The notes under the pieces: model-generated | Databases searched by the model: none | What the model was told of the DNA's origin: nothing | What the model saw: only the letters and a program-made list of their open reading frames with translations | NCBI GenBank assembly: GCA_001643675.2 | Contig: LSRY02000049.1 | Span: forward strand, 372,001-436,000 | Length of the DNA: 64,000 bases | Direction of reading: 5' to 3' | Source of the DNA: Monocercomonoides exilis | Taxonomy: Eukaryota > Preaxostyla > Oxymonadida > Polymastigidae | Translations under genes and position numbers: made by a program | Part shown: positions 48,401 through 56,943 of the stretch, in pieces | How the letters are laid out: each line of letters opens with the position of its first letter | How positions within the stretch are numbered: position 1 is the first letter of the stretch

Positions 48401-51400
48401 AGCACAATATTCCCTCTTTCTTCTTCTGCATCCAGCGACTTGATCGAAACATCATGGATGCTTGCTTCACCAGATACCAGAGAAATCTCGTCGATGAGCA
48501 AATTGCTGTAAACAGAAGGAATGATGTGAGACAATGCAACATTCAAGGAAGAGCAGGGCGCACTGATAGCTCCGCATTGGCGTGAATCCGAGGTGTTGTT
48601 GGCTGAAGAAGAGGCAAATATCGTCTCGCTCTGATACCCAACAATCAGCTCCAACAAATCTTCCTCGTCATAATAATTCTGTGCTGTGCATCCCCACATG
48701 GCACGATCCCGAACAAACGGAGGTCTGAAGTCGAGCTGGAAGAGCTCAATGCTGATTTGAGATCTGATATTTGTGCATCTCACATACAGATCTCGTCCTG
48801 TGAGCGCCTTGTTATTCATAAAAGTTGTGTTTTCCAAGAGGAAAGGCAGCGCGCTATCGCTTGCAATTGATGAGCAATCCAGAAATATCGCGCCTCCTCT
48901 GCCAGTCGCCGAGCAGAAGCATCCAGAGATCGAACAAAAGTTGCAGTGGAACAACGAGCCTTCGCTCAATTTCATGGCAATGCATCCGCCATTCTCACTC
49001 AGGCTGCTTCCGCTGCTCTTGATCGACGTGTTTTGGACAAGCACGCGGGAAGGCTCGCTTCCACAGCAGCTGATGATCGACGGCTCAGAAGGAGCACTTT
49101 GGCGAAGCGAGAAAAGCGTGCAGCATTTCAGCTCAACTCTTGGACTGTCGCCTTCATTCAACATCTGTGGCTCGCCTCGCAATTCTGCCTGCGCCAGCAC
49201 TGCCACAATGCTTTTGCCCATCAGCTCCATGTTGCTCATCGAAACATTCGTCCAGTCAATGCTGCTCCCATGCGAGGCTATCAGAATGTGACTTTCGGCT
49301 TTGATGGACTGGAACGAGCAGAATGACAATTCGCATGTTCCAGACAGGCAGGCAACGATGCAATAACGAATGGGGGTGTCGGAGGTGCTGGTGAAGGAGC
49401 AGCCTTGAGCGGCAAAGGAGCTGCCACCAGTGCTTATCAGCTTCGTCTGTTTCCACCCAGAGCCATCCCCGCAGCAGATCTCAATGTTCATCAAGGAGCA
49501 TTTTCCATTGTTTGCAAGCACACAATCGCTCTCTTCTTCCTTCCCGTTCTGAGGCGAAATGGCTGCTCCGAAAGTCAGGACAGGACGAGACTTGGCATCA
49601 ACCGAAGTCACAGTGACGTTTGTAATGTCCATCTCGCAGTTCACCTGAGCTTCATCGATGATCACGAAAGTGTTCATGCTTGGTAGCGCTGGATCTTCCA
49701 AAGCACGAAAATGCTTCTCCCCATACTCCATTGTTGCACACGGCTCTTCTCCACTCCCACACCGCAGAACATCCCACCCGCTGTTCTTGCTGAGATGGAT
49801 TTCTTGAGAAGAAAATTCAATCAGAAATCGGCACAGATCGAAGTTTGTTTTTGTGGGGTCGTTCCCTACGAGCAGATTTGTATCGCCTGCTGTCTCACTC
49901 ACTTCAAATGCCAATCTCTGCTTTGTGATCGAAACGTTCAGGCCTGACGAAAGAAAGAACATGTTTTTCCCATGCTTTGCAGAGCATTGATCGAAGACTA
50001 TCTGCTGGAAGGAGAATGCATTGGAAGCCGAGCAGTCGAAATAGATGCCTCCTCCCTTTCCACCTGTTTCATTTTCGGCACAGCATTTTGTAAATGTGGC
50101 ATTTTCCATCACAATCTGACCTTGTGTCTCAACAACAATTTTCATCGCACCTCCCTCCATGCTCTGGGCGCCTTTGGCATTCGTGACATTCCAGTACAAA
50201 CACTCAATATGGCTCGAAATTGAGGATGAAATCAACACAGCGTTGTTTGCATTGCCATTAGCTATCCCTGAAAAAGTGCATTGTGTAAGACAGACAGCCT
50301 CGTCACTCGTTGTGAAGTCGTTCAGCTGTTTAGATGTTAACGATGAAATCACACCGATGAGAGGCTGATCGCCAATGTCTGTGTTTTTCACATTCAATGA
50401 AATAATCGTTGTTGGAGCGCTGGCTGTGTTTTCGCTCACTGCGATAGGCGTATGCTGAAGATTCACTAAATCAATCTGACAGTTGTCCATATTGAGACTT
50501 CCTCCGCACATCTGAAACAGCCTGTAACCTATCTGGCTGACCTCGCCCTGCTGCATCTCGAATGCACACTCTGTCAGCGACAGGTTGCTCTCAGAAGTCA
50601 AGGATATTAACGTTTCGATCTCAGCATCAAAAGAAGAAGGAAGCAAAAAGCTGATTAACTCTATGGATGCATTCCCCGTGGCTGCCATCACTTTTCCAGT
50701 CAGAGCATTCAGCGATTTGGTACAGGTTATTCCAGCTCGTAAATCATCTGATGATCTCAAGATCAAATCGGGATGATTCAGTTCGCTCTCAATTATCGCT
50801 GATTTGACGATAGCAATTACATTTGCGCTCACCTCTTCCAGTCTTTTCATGCAACAGTCAACCGATTGGCACGGATAATCCGAGAACCCACACACCACAG
50901 TGTCAGCACCATCCTCGCTTCCAACATGGATTATGCTTCCAACTTCCTCCAGAAATAGAACCAACGGAATCGAGTGCTCATGATCATTTCCATCGAACCC
51001 ACGCAAACTGTCGAAGGAGCTGTGTCCAAGCGCATTAGCAAAAGGGAGCGTTTCGTTTGTAATCGATTCCTCGAGGTCTGGGGATTGAACAAACAAGTTG
51101 TTTCCATGCTTCGCTTTATTCGGCTTTTCTGATGAAAAAGAAGGATTTGTGATGGCAAATGCTGCATCTGAGTGCTCAAGATTCAGAAAGATCCCTCCCC
51201 CGAATCCCACCTGCGAATCGAAAGGTGCCTCGCATTCTTCGAAGGAACAACCAGAAATTGTTGCTGAGCATGTGTTTGGTAGCGAGAGGAACAGCGCCCC
51301 TCCTCCATTTCCATCACCAGAAACAACACAATGCTCAAAAGTGCATCCGCTTATTGAGGCAGTGCAGGCATCCTCAAACCCTTCTCTCCACACTGCATTC

Positions 51401-53703
51401 AGGCATCCGCCATTCTGCTCGCTCTCAACATCCCAGAAAGAAGCATTGGCAAGAGAGACAGTCTTGCAATCCGATAAAGCAACTATGTTGCATTGCGAAA
51501 ATGAAAATCCAGAGACATTCACAAATTTCATCGTCAATGAACCTTCTTCAATTTGAATCAAAGATTTTGTTGATGGCTGAATAGATTGTGTGCTTTTGGT
51601 GAAACTGCACAGCTCCAATCGAACTGAGCCTGAGGAGCCGATTGCAATTGCAGATCGGTTGAACACGCAAACAAAGGAAATATTCTTTGCATTCAGTGAA
51701 CCATTCCCAATGGAGATCAAGCAGCCATTTGACGAGGCTTCGTTGCACTTTATTGCTGATGCATTGTTCTCTGCTCCACTGAGAACGATATTTCTCCAGT
51801 CGATGTCAATCGTGTCTTCTTTGAATTCTTCGCTCAACATCAAAACATTCTGCCTCAAATATGAATTCCATCTTGTCACTCCATATCCCACAGTTTGGCA
51901 TTCTGAGCCTGTTCTTCCACAAGTGTCCACATTACTTCCAGAATTGCTGATGTAAATTTCTGACTGAGCGGTTGGCAGATATGAGTCAAATGCAGTTCCT
52001 CTATCTCCGCATTTTTCTGAAAGTTCAACGCATTGCACAACTTTTCTTGGAGCTATTGAAAGTGTAAAACTCTGCAATATCTGAACTGTGTTGTTTGTCA
52101 AGCTAAATCCCTTTCCAATAAAAATATCTGCTGCATGCATCAAATTCTGCACCGTATTATTTTCAAACAAACAAAATTGGATTATGGCGTTCTTCTCATT
52201 ATCATTTATGGACGCTTCAATTCCTCCTGCACCCTGTGGAGCATCTCCTTCAAACAAATAGCAATTTGACATCACAAAATCTTCTTTCTGATTATGAAAA
52301 AAGACAGCTCCAGCATAAAAACTATATGCTTTGTTGCCTTTGAAGACAGTGTTGTAAATTGATCCACTTCCTCCAACATACCATGCAACACCTCCTCCAT
52401 AGGCTGCTGAACAATTTTCAAAAGTACAGCATAAAATAGTAGCAAATTTATTTGTTATATGAGCAAATGCTCCTCCTATAGAACGATCTCCCATTCCTCT
52501 ACAATTATTAAATATTGAATTTTCAATGTTGCAATCGCTTCCATTGCTAAAAATAGCACCTCCATATCCATATATGTTTGGAAATGTATCAGTGCATTCA
52601 GAAAATGTGCATTTGTCAACAATGAGCTTTGCACTTTCGCTGACAGCTATTGCTCCACCATGAACAGCACTGCATTCAGTGAAGCTGCAATCTTCAAATT
52701 TGATTTTTCCATCTGAAAACGATTGCGCTTCATTCGTGAAGTTCTGGTGAGAAATTGTGTTTTTCGAACGAACGAAAGAAGTATTTGATGAGCAAAAACC
52801 ACATCCATGAGAGCCAGAAATGATCACTCCATAAAACGGGCAAACGCAATCAGCTACCATGCAGCCTTCCATTTTGCTCTCTTGCAAAGAATGATTTTGT
52901 TGAAAGTTTTTGTTGTTGCTCTGAACAGAAATATTGTTGAAGGCGCAAAAAGAAGCCGAAGCAAATGATAAATCCACATCTCCAATGAATGGATTCACAA
53001 GTGATGAACAAAATGACGAAAACGTGCAGCTCAAAATATGGACATGTCCTGTCAAAGGAAGTAAGCAGGAGCTTGATGAGACAAGAGATGGCCATGCCTG
53101 CTTCCGAAAAGTGCTTTGCATAGAAATATTCGTCAATATTATTGTTCCTCCAGCACAGTCAAAAGGAGATAAATCCGTCTCTGTCTTCACGCTTATGATG
53201 CAATCGCTTACAGATAATCTGGATAATTCATTTCTCACGGAAATGGCAGATGTGCATCTTTGGTCAATTTTTATTCGTTCAACGGCCAATGACGAGTTCA
53301 GAACCATCATCCTGCTGCAAATCCAGCTCCACTCATTCTTGCTATCATTGAATGCGCCTGCAACAGAGTTATGATTAAATTCCCTTTCTGAATCCTCCTG
53401 CAATCGTTTTATGCTCTTTTCTGAATTTTGCGTCCAACCAGATGAATCCAAATCCTGCAGCTCATTAGACTTCACCACATTGATTGCATTCATATCATAT
53501 GAGGAAAGCACATTTTTGTATGTCTCATAGATGTTTCCTAGCCTTCCAATGCAAAAATCTTGAAAATCAGCTTTTTTGAATACATCTGCTTTGTAGCTCG
53601 TTTCTTCATTGCAGTAAATTGCGTGCATAATTATAGAGACACTAAAAATTGTAAAAAGCATGGCTCCTGTTCTCCCTTTGCAACGCAACGACATGCATAT
53701 CAT
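45445..53703 (-). CDS. Giant secreted beta-helix protein with transmembrane segment and C-terminal pseudokinase
   Basis: An intronless frame of 2,752 residues. The N-terminus has a signal-peptide-like segment (MLFTIFSVSIIMHAIYC). The extracellular part, to about residue 2320, is a chain of parallel beta-helix-like rungs rich in Cys, Ser, Asn and Gly (for example GGAIAVSESAKLIVDKCTF, GGGVAWYVGGSGSIYNTVF). It is divided by four recurring CG-x(5)-C cysteine motifs about 340-390 residues apart. One membrane helix follows (WTIIVVVLTVLFLIVLIGF, about 2325), then a basic stop-transfer WKKQKRR. The cytoplasmic tail ends in a protein-kinase-like C-lobe: RWKAPELL (about 2622), VFSVGMMLWECVTLKIPFGE, and ARPTLIGM. 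No VAIK lysine, HRD or DFG is seen, so it is a pseudokinase. It looks like a receptor or adhesin. Large families of this type are known in oxymonads (recollection). A partial broken copy lies at 18820-21690. Confidence 0.85.
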   Translation of the reverse strand: MICMSLRCKGRTGAMLFTIFSVSIIMHAIYCNEETSYKADVFKKADFQDFCIGRLGNIYETYKNVLSSYDMNAINVVKSNELQDLDSSGWTQNSEKSIKRLQEDSEREFNHNSVAGAFNDSKNEWSWICSRMMVLNSSLAVERIKIDQRCTSAISVRNELSRLSVSDCIISVKTETDLSPFDCAGGTIILTNISMQSTFRKQAWPSLVSSSSCLLPLTGHVHILSCTFSSFCSSLVNPFIGDVDLSFASASFCAFNNISVQSNNKNFQQNHSLQESKMEGCMVADCVCPFYGVIISGSHGCGFCSSNTSFVRSKNTISHQNFTNEAQSFSDGKIKFEDCSFTECSAVHGGAIAVSESAKLIVDKCTFSECTDTFPNIYGYGGAIFSNGSDCNIENSIFNNCRGMGDRSIGGAFAHITNKFATILCCTFENCSAAYGGGVAWYVGGSGSIYNTVFKGNKAYSFYAGAVFFHNQKEDFVMSNCYLFEGDAPQGAGGIEASINDNEKNAIIQFCLFENNTVQNLMHAADIFIGKGFSLTNNTVQILQSFTLSIAPRKVVQCVELSEKCGDRGTAFDSYLPTAQSEIYISNSGSNVDTCGRTGSECQTVGYGVTRWNSYLRQNVLMLSEEFKEDTIDIDWRNIVLSGAENNASAIKCNEASSNGCLISIGNGSLNAKNISFVCVFNRSAIAIGSSGSVRLELCSFTKSTQSIQPSTKSLIQIEEGSLTMKFVNVSGFSFSQCNIVALSDCKTVSLANASFWDVESEQNGGCLNAVWREGFEDACTASISGCTFEHCVVSGDGNGGGALFLSLPNTCSATISGCSFEECEAPFDSQVGFGGGIFLNLEHSDAAFAITNPSFSSEKPNKAKHGNNLFVQSPDLEESITNETLPFANALGHSSFDSLRGFDGNDHEHSIPLVLFLEEVGSIIHVGSEDGADTVVCGFSDYPCQSVDCCMKRLEEVSANVIAIVKSAIIESELNHPDLILRSSDDLRAGITCTKSLNALTGKVMAATGNASIELISFLLPSSFDAEIETLISLTSESNLSLTECAFEMQQGEVSQIGYRLFQMCGGSLNMDNCQIDLVNLQHTPIAVSENTASAPTTIISLNVKNTDIGDQPLIGVISSLTSKQLNDFTTSDEAVCLTQCTFSGIANGNANNAVLISSSISSHIECLYWNVTNAKGAQSMEGGAMKIVVETQGQIVMENATFTKCCAENETGGKGGGIYFDCSASNAFSFQQIVFDQCSAKHGKNMFFLSSGLNVSITKQRLAFEVSETAGDTNLLVGNDPTKTNFDLCRFLIEFSSQEIHLSKNSGWDVLRCGSGEEPCATMEYGEKHFRALEDPALPSMNTFVIIDEAQVNCEMDITNVTVTSVDAKSRPVLTFGAAISPQNGKEEESDCVLANNGKCSLMNIEICCGDGSGWKQTKLISTGGSSFAAQGCSFTSTSDTPIRYCIVACLSGTCELSFCSFQSIKAESHILIASHGSSIDWTNVSMSNMELMGKSIVAVLAQAELRGEPQMLNEGDSPRVELKCCTLFSLRQSAPSEPSIISCCGSEPSRVLVQNTSIKSSGSSLSENGGCIAMKLSEGSLFHCNFCSISGCFCSATGRGGAIFLDCSSIASDSALPFLLENTTFMNNKALTGRDLYVRCTNIRSQISIELFQLDFRPPFVRDRAMWGCTAQNYYDEEDLLELIVGYQSETIFASSSANNTSDSRQCGAISAPCSSLNVALSHIIPSVYSNLLIDEISLVSGEASIHDVSIKSLDAEEERGNIVLNNSIGSKTGSLILCSSRVKMEFLSFLFGSAFSSSHSSLLLLTDGSLSIVDTAFAQEDWSGDSEMKLNCSIILVENGRLSINGCTFASLHLSSSCVAARGGRYCLFMNLNISDMNCKELFDFHNLANLSVQQVLISSSIFDRSAMIFQNCKSSKLQYVQLRGTECRSNMIAICSDGSEGSSNIQCSHLEFDDTHVSNNSLLFVECEDANVEMNFLAICNAKLGDGCAVSVASNASTFRLKQSSYRNITRDSFGPCCLTASSSSLLLELENCTSQKCISSSDKGRIVTLTDLADVNLSSCSFDGAKGEQQLGINEDSFENLCWWNGSMVDLQNCSGLMKDSMLANSENGGLSLSGGSVEIEKGEFMNNNPSIQNYPSARRNILCEGSSQLNVVSLKGGDGTLPNLSLWILDEGCSLEGIARERASPFFIPKVESVSAEKSGEKVNLVFRGSLLLPCNLSFETVAAVVDEEVVEKYLFDENGVISEEEVHGSVPVKTIEGVPSEAEVMVCILFGKTDSPSATESFILKNKSVSESKGDERIVEGGKKGKSIWTIIVVVLTVLFLIVLIGFILFVVRWKKQKRRTRELEEIVNETVKKDPKAFEMVTMEMSPEEQWRRAEREAEKKNDERMKKRVYAKSLQHSESSEHLLSESGSTEYILGRDSDKIPQWILEKDEEEEIRKRTPSPSISSTSTTDSDSTFVRGEDLCPTTSSMSNLVDAMACSSPHEKLIVDLRDSLFMLLHGKNEKKEMAIGSLKERELTAAQILFWVANGALHSFDEMDNPLQSLTNLNPHIVLFSEHMVITIAMHSDCSSDSDPDSSSISSSTVVTSTSDDDDRDSLPSSAFEDEEDSKNECMRWKAPELLNGTKSQGSKKTVVFSVGMMLWECVTLKIPFGEYEAVVAGQKILNGERPNCSKANSSYDEVILAALSEDKKARPTLIGMKRELLEHFPAGAVIFTVSDAITYDEDSNVNVSELRLLASCSESNQ

Positions 53704-53934
53704 CTTGAATTTTTTATTTTATAACATTGATCAATAATTTCTGCTATGGGTTGTCATATTCAAAATTTCCCAAAAAAATTCATTTTTATTTTTAATGAAT
53801 TACAATACTTTGTTCACTTTTGTTGTTCATGTCTCAATGGAAAATGATGAGTTTGATAATTCTGTTCATTTCATTTTTTTTGTTTTCTTAACATTCATTC
53901 AATAAAACAAGTTGATAAAGAAACACAAAGTTCA

Positions 53935-55500
53935 AATGAAAGCCCTCAAGCAGGAAGAAGAGGAAGAGGATGATGAAGGAGAAGAAAAGCTTTGCAGAGA
54001 GACATCATACACAACGGAAGAATGGCAAGTTTATGATTTTGTTCACTTCAACCCGAGAAAAGCCTTATGGTAATTCACAAACCTGGACTCATTTCAGCTC
54101 TAAGGGAGATGTTAGATTCTAGTCAATAATGAACATTCCAGAAGATATGCCTCCAGTTGACACTTCTGACAGTGCTTAAAGCAGTGCAGTGAAGTTGTAT
54201 GTGCATCGTGTGTTGATTACCGAGGAATTTGATGCATTTATCCCACAGCACTTGGAATTTGTGTGAGGTCTTGTGGATTCTGATGATCTTCAGCTAAATG
54301 TGTCTCGAGAGACATTGCAAGAGTCAAAGACGCTTCGGCAGATTGGGAGAAAAGTTGTTCGGAAGATTATCCAGATGATATCCGAGATGGCAGAAAGCAG
54401 AAAGCGAGGGAGGTTCATCATACGAGAAGTTCTATCGAGCATATCACAGGTTCCTGAAGATGGGTGTGATGGAAGACATTCCAAACAGACGACGTTTGGC
54501 GCGTATTCTTCACTTCAACACGACAAAATCAGAGAAGATACCCAATTTCTCTGGATGACTATTTGGAAAGAATGCGTCCTGGGCAGAGCGATTTCTTCTA
54601 CATTGCAGGCGATCCTGCAACCTCGAACATCCAACAGTCGCCATTTTTGATTCTGAACAAGAAAAGAGGATTGAAAGTGCTATTTTTGTCTGATCCGGTT
54701 GATGAGATGGTTGTGCGGGAGATGAAAGAATACATCAAAAAGCTGTTTATTTGTGTGATGCAGGTGGAAAAGAAATCTCTGACAACCGAGTTCGAATTTG
54801 AGCGCGAGAAATTGAAGCAGTGGAAGAAGAGGTTTAAGCCTCTTGTGAACTTCTTCAAGGAAGCACTTGGAGAGAAAGTTGAAAGAGTCGAAGTTTCAAC
54901 TCGTCTAGCTGCTGATGCACGGCCACCGTGTGTGCTGGCGCATGTTGAAGGATCAACCACAGTCGACATGGAAAGATACACAAGAACACAAAATAGAGCA
55001 GATCCGCGTTTTTATGTGCACGAATCGCACAAAGTGTTGGAGATTAACCCGACGAACAATCTGATCAAAAGAATGAATGTTGCTGTGCAGCAGGTTGAGA
55101 CGCAGGGCATTGATGTGACAGACTTTGATGAGGAACTGGAAGAGAGAGACGCTGCAGACAAAGAACTTGAAGGAAATCGGAAGAAGCTGGAGACGATGGC
55201 ACTTCTTTTGCATGATACAACTGTGTTTGAATCAGGCAATGTTATTAAAGATTCAAATGCATTTGCTGCAAATGTGTATGATGGGCTGACAAGAATGACA
55301 GGACTGCCAAATGCTCCGTCCAAATCAGATGAGCATCATGCAAAGGAGCAAGCAAAAGACGTGGATGACGTGCCAGAGAAGAAAGAAAGTACAAAGAAAG
55401 TTGAAGTGGAAGGAGAAGATGAAGAAGAGGAAGAGAAGAGCAAGAAGAGGCTCGCTTGAGAGAGGAGAGGAAGCAAAAGATGAAGAATGAAAGAAAAGGC
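53935..55500 (+). pseudogene. GRP94-type HSP90 pseudogene lacking the ATPase domain
   Basis: Middle and C-terminal HSP90 sequence of the ER (endoplasmin) type: an acidic linker, then VKLYVHRVLITEEFDAF, a TGA in the middle of [20 protein letters not shown] (54264-54266), and [15 protein letters not shown]. After a frame change near 54,400 a long open stretch to 55459 carries [60 protein letters not shown] and EINPTNNLIKRM. The N-terminal ATP-binding domain is absent. Stops also occur in the first 250 bp, and the last frame ends after a Lys/Glu stretch with no clear ER-retention signal. It starts about 230 bp upstream of the giant beta-helix gene on the other strand. It is non-functional as a chaperone; the 298-codon open 3' part might still be transcribed. 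Confidence 0.9.
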
Positions 55501-55633
55501 AAATTGGTGAACCACGAGAATTAGAAAGAGAAAGAAGAATCAAATTTGGGCGAAAAAGATAAATGGAAACGAGAGAGAAAAGTAAAGAGAAGAAAGAACT
55601 CTTATCAGAAATAATCTACCTTATAATCTTTCA

Positions 55634-55675
<42 letters not shown>

Positions 55676-56000
55676 TCTTTCTTTCTTTCTCTTTCACTTA
55701 ATTATTTTATTATTGCATTATCATTTCCAACTTAGAGAAATATTTTTATTAACATATTTTTGATGAAGAATTTGAGCGAGGATAATTGAGAAAATGAAAA
55801 CGCTTTGTTGAGCTTTATAAAAATAGTAAATAATTGTGTATATTAATTTTCAATTAACTATGAATATTTAATAATAAGAATAATCGATTATATTCTTTTT
55901 ATTAATCATATTCAATTCTGAGAATAATGAATTTTTCAGATCTTAACCACAATAATTGTTGGCCAATAATACTGAGTTGAGGGGGATTCACTTCCTTCAA
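55501..56000. other. Intergenic region with simple repeats
   Basis: AT-rich beyond the CT repeat; no gene seen. Short upstream region for the membrane-protein gene that starts at 56001. Confidence 0.45.
55636..55697. repeat. (CT)n microsatellite grading into CTTT repeats
   Basis: About 15 tandem CT units followed by CTTT units downstream of the HSP90 pseudogene. Confidence 0.9.
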
Positions 56001-56819
56001 ATGGAAAATGAGGAAGCTTTTAATACTAGCTCGCCATCATTTTTCATATACATGACGTGTCCAAGTTTGCTTTTTAATTTTTTGCAACTTATTTAGATTG
56101 ATAAATATCATGCAGCAATTTATGGACCACAGTCAGGAATTCTCGTTATAACATGCATTATTTATTTTTTACTCTCGACTCTTTCATGTTATCGACTTAT
56201 CTCTAATTGCAGAAGAAAAAAATCTCAAAGAAACTGGAGTAAAATTCTTTTCTTTTTTTTTCTTAGCTTGTTTCTTGAACTCCAAAGCTTATTTATGACC
56301 GTTCCATTCCCCCATAATGTTAAAACTGCATCAGCATTATGTTCAGTTTTACCAAAGATAATTCTATTTATTCTTTGGCAGTTTTTGATTATCTTTTTGG
56401 TGTTTTCAATTATTATGAGGGATTTCCATCCAAAAATCAAATGGCTCATCGTAATTTTGCTACTAAGTCTTTGCGTTGCTGTCGTTGTGGCTTCAATATT
56501 TATATTATCACGGAATATAAATGATTTCATGGGATTTGAAAAAATTATGACATATCTCACAACAGTAATGTTTTTATTCATGAGCGCATCAATTTTCATT
56601 GTGACAATTCGCCTAGCATACATGACTTGTCTTATTCCTTCTGCTTCATCTGTTAAAAATCGAATAAGGCTTTATGTTGTCTTTTTTGCGATTCTTTCTT
56701 TAATATGGTTTTTAAGAAGCATATGGTCATTGTTGAATGCATATGGCATAAATCCGCTCAACATCAGAATAAAAAGATATGGAGAAGATTGTGGAAAATA
56801 TGATAAATGGTTTGAATAA
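56001..56819 (+). CDS. Polytopic membrane protein, about six transmembrane helices
   Basis: Exons are 56001-56064 and 56116-56819, with a 51-bp intron (donor GTTTGC, acceptor ATGCAG), giving 255 residues. The alternative acceptor at 56096 leaves the frame out of phase. After a short hydrophilic start (MENEEAFNTSS), hydrophobic segments follow at about 32-52 (ILVITCIIYFLLSTLSC), 67-85, 106-125, 133-153 (WLIVILLLSLCVAVVVASIF), 172-191 and 213-232. The tail is hydrophilic and ends CGKYDKWFE. No transporter or receptor motif is recognised; a TOM1/THH1-like or 7TM-like fold is only a guess. Basic residues between helices 1 and 2 (CRRKKSQRNWSK) suggest that loop is cytoplasmic. Confidence 0.68.
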
Positions 56820-56943
56820 TTGTTATTCTTTCGATTATGATAATTTTCATTTTCTTAAACCTTAAAATATTAATTAAATCCATTTTGATAAATCATCAAC
56901 AAAATTTTTTACCCATTGAACAAAATTTGCGTTCAATTAAAAA

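Noticed and set aside
53935-55459. Functional HSP90 gene
   Set aside because: N-terminal ATPase domain absent, in-frame TGA at 54264-54266 and a frameshift near 54,400.
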